NCBI GenBank assembly: GCA_031315865.1
Contig: JALDRJ010000002.1
Coordinates: forward strand, 2,206,001-2,270,000
Reading direction: 5' to 3'
Source of the DNA: Nitrospirales bacterium
Lineage (GTDB): Bacteria > Nitrospirota > Nitrospiria > Nitrospirales > UBA8639
Length of the DNA stretch: 64,000 nt
The notes under the pieces: generated by a model
Databases searched by the model: none
Told to the model about the DNA's origin: nothing
What the model saw: the letters and a program-made list of their open reading frames with translations, nothing else
Shown here: positions 43,927 through 51,639 of the stretch, piece by piece
Position numbering within the stretch: the first letter of the stretch is position 1
Layout of the letters: the number at the start of each line of letters is the position of its first letter
Made by a program: the position numbers and the translations under genes

Positions 43927-46900
43927 ATGAACTTTTTGTCACGGCGACAGTTTTTGAAAGTATCAGCGGGGACCGTAGCCGCTGTAGCTTTAGCGGACAA
44001 GGCCTTGGCCTTAACGGCGTTGCAGCCGGTGGTTGAAGTCGGCAACCCCCTGGGCTCGTACCCGGACCGGTCGTGGGAGCGGGTGTATCACGACCAGTAT
44101 CGGTATGACTCCTCGTTCACATGGTGCTGCTCGCCCAACGATACGCATGCGTGTCGGATTCGGGCTTTTGTCCGGAACGGGATTGTCATGCGGGTGGAAC
44201 AAAATTATGACCATCAAACGTACGAAGATTTGTACGGCAACCGTGGGACGTTCGCGCACAATCCCCGGATGTGTTTGAAGGGCTACACGATGCATCGGCG
44301 GGTGTATGGACCGTATCGGTTGAAGGGTCCCTTGATGCGCCGGGGGTGGAAAGCCTGGATGGATGCCGGGAGTCCTGAATTCAGCGAGGATGTCAGGGCG
44401 AAATATAAATTCACGGCACGATATTTGGACGACATGGTTCGTGTGTCTTGGGATACCGCGTTCACGTATGTGGCGAAAGCCATGGTTATCATCGCGAATC
44501 GGTATAGCGGTGAATCCGGAGCGCGACGTTTGCGCGAGCAGGGATACGCGCCTGAGCAAATTGAAATGATGAAAGGATCAGGGGTCCGTTGCATGAAGTT
44601 TCGCGCCGGTATGCCGGTCTTGGGCATTATCGGGAAAATGGGGGTCACACGGCTGAACGGAGGTTGCGGAGCTCTGCTCGATACCTATATCCGGAAAGTC
44701 AAGCCGCATCAGGCTCAAGGCGGACGATATTGGAACAACTATACCTGGCACGGAGATCAAGATCCTTCTCAGCCCTGGTGGAATGGGACGCAGAACTCGG
44801 ATGAAGACTTGAATGATATGCGTTTCTGTAAGTTCAACACGAGCTGGGGAAAAAACTTCGTAGAAAATAAAATGCCCGAGGCTCACTGGAAACTTGAAAG
44901 TATTGAGCGTGGTGGTCGAATTGCGGTGATCACCCCGGAATATAACCCCACGGCCTACCGGGCCGACTATTGGATTCCTATCCGTCCTGAATCCGATGGA
45001 TCATTCTTTTTGGGGGCCTGTAAAATTCTGTTAGACGAGAATATGTATGATAACGATTTCTGTAAAACGAGCACTGACATGCCGTTACTCGTTCGTACAG
45101 ACACTCTTCAATATTTAGACCCTCGGGATGTGATTAAAGATTATCAACTTCCTGATTTTTCCAATAGCTACTCTGGAAAAGTTCAGACATTACAGCCTCA
45201 TGATATCGCTCGATTGGGTGGATTGATGGTATGGGATCTTGAAAAAGGGCAAGCTGTTCCTATCCATCGGGAACTCGTCGGGTGGCATTTTAAGAGAAGC
45301 GGAATTGATCCGGCTCTCATGGGAACGTATCGGGTGAAACTGCTGAACGGGCGGGAAGTGGACGTGATGCCGATCTTCCAGTTGTATCAAGCCCACTTGC
45401 AGGATTACGACCTCGATACAGTTCATCAGATTTGTCGTTCTCCAAAAGACCTGATCGTGCGATGGGGGCGTGATATCGGGACGATTAAACCCGCGGCGAT
45501 TCACAATGGAGAAGGGGTTTGTCACTATTTCCATATGACTCAAAATGGACGCGCCGCTGCGTTGAGTTTGATCTTGACGGGAAATATCGGGAAATTCGGC
45601 TCTGGTTGCCATACCTGGTCCGGAAACTACAAGGCAGGAGTTTGGGCGGCCACTCCATGGTCAGGAGCCGGATTGTCCGTACATACCGGAGAAGACCCCT
45701 TTCACATCACCACAGATCCCAATGCGCATGGGAAAGAGATCATCACCAAGTCGTACTACTATGGTGAAGAACCAGGCTATTGGAATCACGGAGATACGGC
45801 GTTGATCGTGAACACGCCCAAGTATGGGCGGCGGGTGTTTACGGGGAAGACGCACATGCCGACTCCGAGCAAACTTCGTTGGGTTGTCAACGTGAACATC
45901 TTGAACAACTCGAAGCACCACTATGACATGGTGAAGAACGTGGATTCCCACATCGAAACCATCATGAACCAGGATGTGGAGATGACTTCGGACGTCAATC
46001 ACGCGGATGTGTCGTTTGCCGTCAATACTTGGATGGAGTTTACCTACCCAGAGATGACTGCCTGTGTATCGAATCCGTGGGTGCAAGTCTGGAAAGGTGG
46101 CATTCGTCCTTTATATGACACACGGAATGACCTGGATACGGTGGCCGGAGTGGCCGCGAAACTCGCGGAGATGACCGGTGACGAGCGGTTCCGGGATTAC
46201 TTCAAGTTTGTCTATGAAAATCGAGTGGATGTGTACACGCAGCGATTAATCGACGCTGGGACCACGACCTATGGGTATAGTGTCGATGCGATGTTGAAGT
46301 CGGAGAAGGGCTGGATGGTGATGTGCCGGACCTATCCGCGCGTTCCCTTTTGGGAAGAGACCAACGAGTCGAAGCCGCAGTGGACGAGAAGCGGACGTCT
46401 CGAAACATATCGAGTGGAACCGGAGGCCATCGAGTATGGCGAAAACTTTATCGTCCACCGAGAAGGGACGGAAGCGACGCCGTACTTGCCGAATTCAATC
46501 ATGTCCTCGAATCCCTATATTCGACCGGATGACTACGGGATCCCGATCACGGCGCAGCACCATGATGATAAGACGGTGCGGAATATCAAGTTGCCGTGGC
46601 AGGAGATCAAGCGGTACTCGAATCCGTTATGGGAGAAAGGGTATCAGTTCTATTGTGTGACGCCGAAGACGCGGCATCGGGTGCACAGTCAGTGGTCGGT
46701 CAACGACTGGGTGCAGATGTATGAGTCGAACTTCGGTGATGCCTACCGGATGGATAAACGGACACCGGGCGTCGGGGAGCATCAGTTGCACATCAACCCA
46801 GCAGCGGCGAAAGATCGGGGGATCAATGACGGGGACTATGTCTACGTCGATGGGAACCCGGTGGATCGGCCGTACCGGGGCTGGAAGCCCAGTGACCCGT

Positions 46901-47367
46901 ACTACAAGGTGGCGCGGTTGATGATTCGGGCGAAGTATAACCCGGCGTATCCGTACCATGTGACGATGGCGAAGCATGCGCCCTATGTGTCGACGGCGAA
47001 GTCGGTGAAGGGGCATGAGACGCGGCCGGATGGGCGGGCGATTGCGATGGATACGGGGTATCAGTCGAACTTCCGGTATGGGGCGCAACAGTCCTTTACG
47101 CGGAGTTGGTTGATGCCGATGCATCAGACAGATTCCTTGCCTGGTAAGAGTGCCAATAAGTGGAAGTTTAAATGGGGATTCGAAATCGATCACCATGCAG
47201 TGAACACGACACCCAAGGAATGTTTGATTCGTATCACCAAAGCCGAGGATGGAGGAATCGGCGGTCGCGGTCCATGGGAGCCAGTCCGTTCCGGGTTTAC
47301 GCCGGGGCAGGAAAATGAGTTCATGATCAAATGGCTCAAAGGCGACCATATTAAGATCAAGGTGTAA
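43927..47367 (+). CDS. nxrA: Nitrite oxidoreductase alpha (catalytic) subunit
   Basis: The ATG at 43927 follows GAAAGGAG, giving 1146 residues, the size expected for Nitrospira NxrA. It begins with a perfect Tat motif SRRQFLK (Arg6-Arg7), so the folded molybdoenzyme is exported to the periplasm. A [4Fe-4S] site near the N-terminus is suggested by TWCCSPNDTHAC (Cys67/68, His74, Cys76) with Cys116. Long stretches are typical of type II bis-MGD oxidoreductases (DMSO reductase/NarG family). Asp252 in GALLDTY occupies the place of the Mo-ligating Asp of NarG, by analogy. It oxidises nitrite to nitrate, passing electrons to NxrB. No NxrC or maturation chaperone gene is in the window. Third-position usage is patchy: much of 46500-47100 is strongly G-ending, unlike the middle of the gene. 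Confidence 0.97.
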   Translation: MNFLSRRQFLKVSAGTVAAVALADKALALTALQPVVEVGNPLGSYPDRSWERVYHDQYRYDSSFTWCCSPNDTHACRIRAFVRNGIVMRVEQNYDHQTYEDLYGNRGTFAHNPRMCLKGYTMHRRVYGPYRLKGPLMRRGWKAWMDAGSPEFSEDVRAKYKFTARYLDDMVRVSWDTAFTYVAKAMVIIANRYSGESGARRLREQGYAPEQIEMMKGSGVRCMKFRAGMPVLGIIGKMGVTRLNGGCGALLDTYIRKVKPHQAQGGRYWNNYTWHGDQDPSQPWWNGTQNSDEDLNDMRFCKFNTSWGKNFVENKMPEAHWKLESIERGGRIAVITPEYNPTAYRADYWIPIRPESDGSFFLGACKILLDENMYDNDFCKTSTDMPLLVRTDTLQYLDPRDVIKDYQLPDFSNSYSGKVQTLQPHDIARLGGLMVWDLEKGQAVPIHRELVGWHFKRSGIDPALMGTYRVKLLNGREVDVMPIFQLYQAHLQDYDLDTVHQICRSPKDLIVRWGRDIGTIKPAAIHNGEGVCHYFHMTQNGRAAALSLILTGNIGKFGSGCHTWSGNYKAGVWAATPWSGAGLSVHTGEDPFHITTDPNAHGKEIITKSYYYGEEPGYWNHGDTALIVNTPKYGRRVFTGKTHMPTPSKLRWVVNVNILNNSKHHYDMVKNVDSHIETIMNQDVEMTSDVNHADVSFAVNTWMEFTYPEMTACVSNPWVQVWKGGIRPLYDTRNDLDTVAGVAAKLAEMTGDERFRDYFKFVYENRVDVYTQRLIDAGTTTYGYSVDAMLKSEKGWMVMCRTYPRVPFWEETNESKPQWTRSGRLETYRVEPEAIEYGENFIVHREGTEATPYLPNSIMSSNPYIRPDDYGIPITAQHHDDKTVRNIKLPWQEIKRYSNPLWEKGYQFYCVTPKTRHRVHSQWSVNDWVQMYESNFGDAYRMDKRTPGVGEHQLHINPAAAKDRGINDGDYVYVDGNPVDRPYRGWKPSDPYYKVARLMIRAKYNPAYPYHVTMAKHAPYVSTAKSVKGHETRPDGRAIAMDTGYQSNFRYGAQQSFTRSWLMPMHQTDSLPGKSANKWKFKWGFEIDHHAVNTTPKECLIRITKAEDGGIGGRGPWEPVRSGFTPGQENEFMIKWLKGDHIKIKV

Positions 47368-47375
47368 GGACCCCA

Positions 47376-47447
47376 AAGGGGCCAGGGCCAATGTTTTTTC
47401 AATGCCGTCTGGGAAAGAACATGACACCCCTTCCTCCCTGGCCCCTT
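47376..47447 (+). terminator. Long-stem hairpin after nxrA
   Basis: AAGGGGCCAGGG (47376-47387) pairs perfectly with CCCTGGCCCCTT (47436-47447) over 12 bp, enclosing 48 nt that includes a run of T. It begins nine bases after the nxrA stop. It lacks a 3' T-run, so it may set mRNA stability or partial termination between nxrA and the downstream genes rather than act as a classical terminator. Confidence 0.5.
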
Positions 47448-47560
47448 CCTTACCATCAAGACGGTGATTGATGAATAGGTTTAGGGTTGAGTAAACCTGT
47501 ATTTGAACCAGTAAAAAAGCTCGAGTCTCGGATAACTTTAATTTCGAGAGAGTATAATCA

Positions 47561-48010
47561 TTGGTTAAACCGTATGTGTTTGTTGTTGACGATGAGGAGG
47601 TGATTCGGCGAGGCATTGTGCATCGTCTGACTCGTCACCATTTTCATGTGAAGGATTTTGACTCAGGAGAAGCCGTATTAAGTTTTTCGAAATTGTTGGA
47701 TCGGACCCCGGACGTGGTGGTGTTGGATTACAACATGCCGGGTCTCAATGGGCTGGAAACCTTAAAGGAGTTAAGGACAATGATGCCGGCGGTCACCGCC
47801 GTCATCTTGACGGCCTATCGGGGAGCGGTCGATGAAGATATGGCGAAGAAATTAGGGGTGTTCGAGATATTCACGAAAAGCGTGGAGCTCGAAGGCCTGG
47901 TCCCTCTCGTGAATGGTGCGATGGCCATACATAAGTTGCGTGGTCAAAAAGTCACATTTCCTACACATGACAGGCAGGTCATGGGTGAAGCCGGTCGCCA
48001 CGACGAGTGA
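47561..48010 (+). CDS. Single-domain response regulator between nxrA and nxrB
   Basis: A 149-residue receiver domain: acidic pair DD at residues 10-11, phospho-acceptor Asp56 in VVLDYNMPG, Thr in VILTAYR and Lys in IFTKSV. No DNA-binding domain follows, only a short basic/His tail, so it should act by protein-protein contact like CheY or Spo0F. The start is uncertain: the frame opens at TTG 47561 with no clear ribosome site, and TATAAT sits directly before it at 47553-47558. A GTG at 47576 is another option. Its position between the two nxr genes points to a signalling role in nitrite-oxidation control, perhaps through the adjacent AAA+ activator. No histidine kinase is encoded nearby. Confidence 0.9.
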   Translation: MVKPYVFVVDDEEVIRRGIVHRLTRHHFHVKDFDSGEAVLSFSKLLDRTPDVVVLDYNMPGLNGLETLKELRTMMPAVTAVILTAYRGAVDEDMAKKLGVFEIFTKSVELEGLVPLVNGAMAIHKLRGQKVTFPTHDRQVMGEAGRHDE

Positions 48011-48086
48011 TGGATGTTGTGATGGTTGCCGGTGAGCGACAGAAGACATTTTTGAGATTATTTTAACTAGCTGAACGGAGGGAACT

Positions 48087-49376
48087 ATGCCAGAGGTTTA
48101 TAATTGGCACCTAGGACGGAAGATGCTGTATCCGTATGAGGAGCGGCATCCGAAATGGCAATTTGCCTTTGTGTTTAATATTAATCGGTGTTTAGCCTGT
48201 CAAACGTGTTCGATGGCGGATAAGTCGACATGGTTGTTCTCGAAGGGGCAGGAGTACATGTGGTGGAACAACGTGGAGACGAAGCCGTATGGGGGGTATC
48301 CGCAGTTCTACGACGTGAAGATCACGCAGTTGATCGAGCAGGTGAACCCCGGGGGGCAGGTGTGGAACGTGCGGGTGGGGCGGAAGCACCATGCGCCGTA
48401 CGGGGTGTTCGAAGGGATGACGATCTTTGACGCGGGCGCCAAGATTGGGCAAGCGGCGATCGGGTATATTCCGACGGACCAGGAATGGCGGTTTGTGAAC
48501 ATCTATGAAGACACGGCGACGTCGATGCGAGCGATCGTGGAAGGCGTGGATAAGACGGGGTTTACGAAGGAAGAGCCGTGGAAGATGACGGGAAGCAGTT
48601 TGCCGGAGCATGAGACGTACTTCTTCTACCTGCAACGGATCTGTAACCACTGTACGTACCCGGGGTGTTTGGCGGCGTGTCCGCGCAAGGCGATCTACAA
48701 GCGGCCGGAAGACGGGATCGTGTTGATCGACCAGAACCGGTGCCGGGGGTATAAGAAGTGTGTGGAGCAGTGCCCGTTTAAGAAGCCGATGTACCGGGGG
48801 ACGACGCGGGTGACGGAGAAGTGTATTGCGTGTTATCCGCGGGTGGAGGGCAAAGACCCGTTGACCGGTGGCGAGCCGATGGAGACGCGGTGTATGGCGG
48901 CCTGTGTGGGGAAGATCCGGTTACAGAGCCTGGTGAAAGTAGGGGAAGATGGGCTGTGGGCGGAAGACCGGTGGAATCCGTTGTACTATGCCATTCGGGT
49001 GGAACAGGTGGCGTTGCCGCTGTACCCGCAATGGGGGACGGAGCCGAACGGGTACTATATCCCGCCCCGACAGGCGCCGCGAGGGTATACGCGGCAGATG
49101 TTTGGGCCAGGGGTGGATAATGCGATCGAGAAGTACCTGGTGCCGAGTCGGGAGTTGTTGGCGGTGCTGCAGTTGTGGCGGGCGAGCCAGCAGATCCTGT
49201 TCCGCTATGATGTGATTCCGGGTCCGAAAGTGTTTGAAACCATGATTCACGGGAAGAAGTTTGAGATGTACAATGACACCGTGTTGGGGTTCAACAAGTC
49301 GGGCAAGGAAGCGGTGCGGCAGCAGGTGGAGGAGCCGATCTACATCCGGCCGGCCGAACGGGTCAACTGGTTGTAG
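48087..49376 (+). CDS. nxrB: Nitrite oxidoreductase beta (iron-sulfur) subunit
   Basis: The 429-residue product starts at an ATG with GGAGGG upstream. Four cysteine groups match the NarH/NxrB type: C35LACQTC, C186NHC-x4-C-x3-C, C219-x5-C-x3-C and C246IAC, with further Cys at 269 and 273. These hold three [4Fe-4S] and one [3Fe-4S] cluster and pass electrons from the Mo site of NxrA. There is no signal peptide, as expected if it is exported folded together with NxrA by the Tat system. Codons end in G very strongly throughout, unlike its neighbours. It follows the response regulator by 76 bp. A weak GG-N10-GC element at 48024-48037 is a doubtful sigma-54 site. Confidence 0.97.
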   Translation: MPEVYNWHLGRKMLYPYEERHPKWQFAFVFNINRCLACQTCSMADKSTWLFSKGQEYMWWNNVETKPYGGYPQFYDVKITQLIEQVNPGGQVWNVRVGRKHHAPYGVFEGMTIFDAGAKIGQAAIGYIPTDQEWRFVNIYEDTATSMRAIVEGVDKTGFTKEEPWKMTGSSLPEHETYFFYLQRICNHCTYPGCLAACPRKAIYKRPEDGIVLIDQNRCRGYKKCVEQCPFKKPMYRGTTRVTEKCIACYPRVEGKDPLTGGEPMETRCMAACVGKIRLQSLVKVGEDGLWAEDRWNPLYYAIRVEQVALPLYPQWGTEPNGYYIPPRQAPRGYTRQMFGPGVDNAIEKYLVPSRELLAVLQLWRASQQILFRYDVIPGPKVFETMIHGKKFEMYNDTVLGFNKSGKEAVRQQVEEPIYIRPAERVNWL

Positions 49377-49415
49377 GAGCGCAGTCTGGGCCACGAGGGG
49401 CCAGAGCGGTAGCGA

Positions 49416-49446
49416 CACGGCCGAGGGGGGCAACCCTCTCGGCCGT
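49416..49446 (+). terminator. GC-rich hairpin after nxrB
   Basis: CACGGCCGAGGGG pairs with CCCTCTCGGCCGTG with one mismatch, loop GGCAA. It lies 40 bp after the nxrB stop. There is no T-run (CGTCGTTG follows), so termination would be weak or Rho-assisted. Confidence 0.55.
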
Positions 49447-49502
49447 GCGTCGTTGAAAAAGATTTATCGGCGCTCTTAGGTTCTTTGCACGAGGAGGATC
49501 GT

Positions 49503-49626
49503 ATGAATTGCGTACGGTGTCAGGGGCTAGATGATACCGCAATAGTTACTGGATTCTCATGATGAATGGAACGAAGGCTGGGCGATCGTATTGTATTGTC
49601 TCAATTGCGGGGAAATGCTGGACTAG
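49503..49626 (+). pseudogene. Small zinc-ribbon gene split by a frameshift
   Basis: An excellent ribosome site (GAGGAGG) precedes ATG 49503. The frame reads MNCVRCQGLDDTAIVTG and then stops at 49560. Just before the stop, in the +1 frame, it continues DSHDEWNEGWAIVLYCLNCGEMLD to a stop at 49624-49626. Together the two parts give C-x2-C ... C-x2-C, the shape of a small zinc-ribbon protein, common as short stand-alone genes in Nitrospira. A single inserted or lost base near 49545-49555 explains the break. It may instead be a programmed frameshift or a sequencing error. Confidence 0.6.
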
Positions 49627-49808
49627 CTGGTGTTAAATAATCGAAAAAATACATGTAACAATCCGACCTACTAATCGGACATACTTTAGAGCTGAGCAAT
49701 GTATCTCGCAATCTTGGCTCATGGATACCGTTCTCACTCAGATGAGTCTTCATGCCGTGAAAGCCCTGATGCCTCGGTATATGTTCATGAATAATCATTC
49801 CTCTTTTT
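49627..49808. other. AT-rich gap, nothing definite
   Basis: The gap between the broken zinc-ribbon gene and the convergent MarR-type gene holds no credible gene. I see only short AT-rich runs. Confidence 0.4.
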
Positions 49809-50372
49809 TCATCCCTCATATTGGTGTTCACGACAGAGTAATTGAATATCTTTTCGGCTCAAGGGTTCCTTGGTCAACCCGCAAACGTACCGATCATTCT
49901 GCAGTTCGTTGAATCGACAGGTATGACATGCTGCGAAGGATTTGCGGTTATTCTGGCGCTGTAGATTTCGTAGGGTGGCCAGGAGCATTTCCTGAAGATC
50001 GAACCTTCCTGCCTCACTGGTGACGCCTAACGCCGATGTCAGGCCTTTGGCTTGAAGGGACTGTTCGACGAGTGTTCGGCCCCATGCCGTCGGTGACAGG
50101 TGCACGACCCGCTTGTCTTCCCGGTCTTGATGTTTGTGCAGCAATTGTCTTTTTTCTAAGACCTTGAGCGATTGGGATACCGTTCCTTTCGTGAGTCCAA
50201 GGTATTCTCCGACCGCCTGCGGAGTGTCCGAATAACGATTGCAGTGTGCCAGGTATGTCAAGGCCTCAAGTTGTACGGGTTGTAGGCCGTGTTTCAGGCC
50301 GAAGGCTCGCATCTCCATCCGTAAAAGGTTACACAATCGTTCTAAAATCGCGGAAACTTCTTTTGCTCTCAT
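49809..50372 (-). CDS. MarR-type regulator with C-terminal four-Cys cluster
   Basis: This 187-residue protein has a winged-helix MarR core (TPQAVGEYLGLTKGTVSQSLKVLEKRQLL, wing HQDREDKRVVHLSP). It is followed by an unusual C-terminal extension with Cys149, Cys152, Cys164 and Cys180 (C-x2-C-x11-C-x15-C). These could hold an iron-sulfur cluster or zinc, giving a redox or metal input. Its ATG lies six bases after a -10 TACAAT with a -35 TTGTCA 17 bp upstream, so the mRNA is predicted to be leaderless. It diverges from the glutaredoxin-like gene at 50482, and two palindromes lie in the shared promoter region, so it likely represses itself and that gene. Confidence 0.9.
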   Translation of the reverse strand: MRAKEVSAILERLCNLLRMEMRAFGLKHGLQPVQLEALTYLAHCNRYSDTPQAVGEYLGLTKGTVSQSLKVLEKRQLLHKHQDREDKRVVHLSPTAWGRTLVEQSLQAKGLTSALGVTSEAGRFDLQEMLLATLRNLQRQNNRKSFAACHTCRFNELQNDRYVCGLTKEPLSRKDIQLLCREHQYEG

Positions 50373-50378
50373 GCTTTA

Positions 50379-50407
50379 ATTGTATCGTCTCGATACAAGT
50401 TTGACAA
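50379..50407 (-). promoter_or_regulatory. Promoter of the MarR-type gene (leaderless)
   Basis: On the minus strand TTGTCA (50402-50407) and TACAAT (near 50379-50384) are 17 bp apart, and the ATG follows after six bases. The -35 overlaps the -35 of the plus-strand promoter (TTGACA at 50401). Confidence 0.65.
50380..50398. promoter_or_regulatory. Operator 1 of the MarR-type regulator
   Basis: The 19-bp perfect palindrome TTGTATCG-TCT-CGATACAA overlaps the -10 and spacer of the MarR gene promoter, a position suited to repression. Confidence 0.7.
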
Positions 50408-50429
50408 ATGTTGGCGCGTCTGGTAGTTT
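50401..50429 (+). promoter_or_regulatory. Promoter of the glutaredoxin-like gene
   Basis: TTGACA (50401-50406) and TAGTTT (50424-50429) are 17 bp apart. TGG just before the -10 gives an extended -10. The likely start is near 50436, inside operator 2. Confidence 0.6.
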
Positions 50430-50430
50430 T

Positions 50431-50449
50431 TGGTATCGAGTCAATACTA
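50431..50449. promoter_or_regulatory. Operator 2 of the MarR-type regulator
   Basis: TGGTATCG-AGT-CAATACTA is an imperfect palindrome closely matching operator 1 (both contain GTATCG). It covers the transcription start of the plus-strand gene. Confidence 0.65.
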
Positions 50450-50481
50450 AATGCTTTAACCTTCATCAAAGGAGAATCGCG

Positions 50482-50724
50482 ATGACCAAAGCCACGTTTT
50501 ATCATGCAGGATGTCCAGTCTGCGTCGAGGCTGAAGAAATGGTAGCTCATGCCATTGACCGCAGTCAGTACGATCTCGAAGTTGTTCATTTTGCACAGAG
50601 CCCTGATCGGATTCCCGAAGCCGAAAGTCTTGGAGTAAGGTCAGTACCGGCCCTGGTGTTGGATACACAGGTTTTTCATATCAATTTTGGCGCGTCCATG
50701 GTCGATGTGAAAAAGGTTTCCTGA
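50482..50724 (+). CDS. Small glutaredoxin/thioredoxin-like protein
   Basis: The ATG at 50482 follows AAAGGAG; the longer frame upstream runs through the operators and is not coding. The 80-residue product has a thioredoxin-fold start (MTKATFYHAGCPVCVEAEEM) with a CPVC motif and a later cis-Pro segment (GVRSVPALVLD). Proteins of this size shuttle thiols in the cytoplasm. It diverges from the Cys-rich MarR-type regulator, which probably controls it, suggesting a redox-response unit. Confidence 0.88.
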   Translation: MTKATFYHAGCPVCVEAEEMVAHAIDRSQYDLEVVHFAQSPDRIPEAESLGVRSVPALVLDTQVFHINFGASMVDVKKVS

Positions 50725-50842
50725 GATATCGGGTTGTGCGTTGAAACGGCGTCCGATGTTCTTCGTTGAATATTCATCAAATCCAGGAAGAGAGCCCAGG
50801 TCTTGACCTGATGTTGTATCCTGTAATGGAGGACGCAATACG

Positions 50843-51301
50843 ATGACCGCATTGAGAATCTATATGAAGAGAGGCGCCATCGCCGGCTTCTTGAGCTTGG
50901 CTGTTGCCTGTTCAAGTGTCGAAACTCCCAGTACCAGCACAACGGTTTCGTTGTATGACCGCCTTGGACAAAAACCTGCCATCACGGTTGTTGTGGACGA
51001 GTTTGTCGGAAATGTCGCCAAAGACAACCGAATCAATAGCCGATTTGCCACGACGGACATTTCACGACTAAAGGGCCATCTCGTGGATCAAGTATGTATG
51101 GCAACTGGAGGACCCTGTGACTACACAGGGAGAGATATGGTGATGACTCACCAGGGCATGCGCATCAGCAACGCGGATTTTAACGCCTTAGTGGAAGATC
51201 TCGTGCTTGCACTCAATACTTTGCAGGTCCCACGAGCGGAGCAAAAGGAATTGTTGGATCTTCTGGGTTCTATGAAACCAGATATCGTCGAGCTTCCATA
51301 G
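50843..51301 (+). CDS. Lipid-anchored truncated hemoglobin (group I)
   Basis: The 152-residue protein has a signal and lipobox (LAVAC, Cys23). It is followed by a truncated hemoglobin domain starting SLYDRLGQKPAITVVVDEFV. The proximal His103 is in MVMTHQGMRISNADF, and KGHLVDQVCMATGGPCDYTG is characteristic of group I. Such globins bind O2 or NO and can detoxify NO. Export as a lipoprotein is uncommon: here it would face the periplasm, where nitrite chemistry takes place. GGAGG precedes the ATG by 9 bp. It follows the thioredoxin-like gene on the same strand. Confidence 0.9.
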   Translation: MTALRIYMKRGAIAGFLSLAVACSSVETPSTSTTVSLYDRLGQKPAITVVVDEFVGNVAKDNRINSRFATTDISRLKGHLVDQVCMATGGPCDYTGRDMVMTHQGMRISNADFNALVEDLVLALNTLQVPRAEQKELLDLLGSMKPDIVELP

Positions 51302-51332
51302 AGAGGCTTTTGTTGATCCTTTGTACGAGAAG

Positions 51333-51488
51333 ATGTTCGGCGAGCCCTTCATGATGCGGGCCGCTGAAGGTCATGAGGTGTTATTGGACAGACTGATTCA
51401 CGGTTCTTTGACGTTTTTGGCAAAGCATGGCAACTTGTTTCTGCCCATTGCATGTCGAGCGTGTGGCGCGGGTACTCATTTCTGTTGA
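51333..51488 (+). CDS. Possible 51-residue protein with Cys-rich C-terminus
   Basis: A frame from ATG 51333 to TGA 51486-51488 reads MFGEPFMMRAAEGHEVLLD and so on, ending in PIACRACGAGTHFC, with three closely spaced Cys and one further Cys-rich end that could bind zinc. The ribosome site is poor (GAGAAG). It sits between the hemoglobin gene and a strong terminator, so it may be the last gene of that unit. Composition is plausible but I recognise no family. Confidence 0.45.
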   Translation: MFGEPFMMRAAEGHEVLLDRLIHGSLTFLAKHGNLFLPIACRACGAGTHFC

Positions 51489-51505
51489 GATATCTTGCTT
51501 GGATT

Positions 51506-51549
51506 GGCTCCTTATAGGAACGCTCCTATAAGGAGCCTTGTCTTTTTTT
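51506..51549 (+). terminator. Very strong intrinsic terminator
   Basis: A perfect 14-bp stem GGCTCCTTATAGGA/TCCTATAAGGAGCC with an ACGC loop is followed by a T-rich tract ending in seven T. It closes the redox/hemoglobin unit. Confidence 0.93.
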
Positions 51550-51639
51550 ATTCAGAAATTTCGGCATGATCTTCGCTAAGAATGCTTTGATATGCAGAAT
51601 GTGGATTTATATTTTTTTATCATGAACAAGGAGTCGATG

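Noticed and set aside
46627-47616. Long minus-strand open frame (329 residues) opposite the end of nxrA
   Set aside because: It mirrors the G-ending codons of nxrA (Arg/Pro/His-rich product, no ribosome site), so it is a shadow of the real gene.
48024-48037. GG-N10-GC upstream of nxrB as a sigma-54 promoter
   Set aside because: The -12 half (GAGC) is a poor match to TTGC; spacing alone is not enough.
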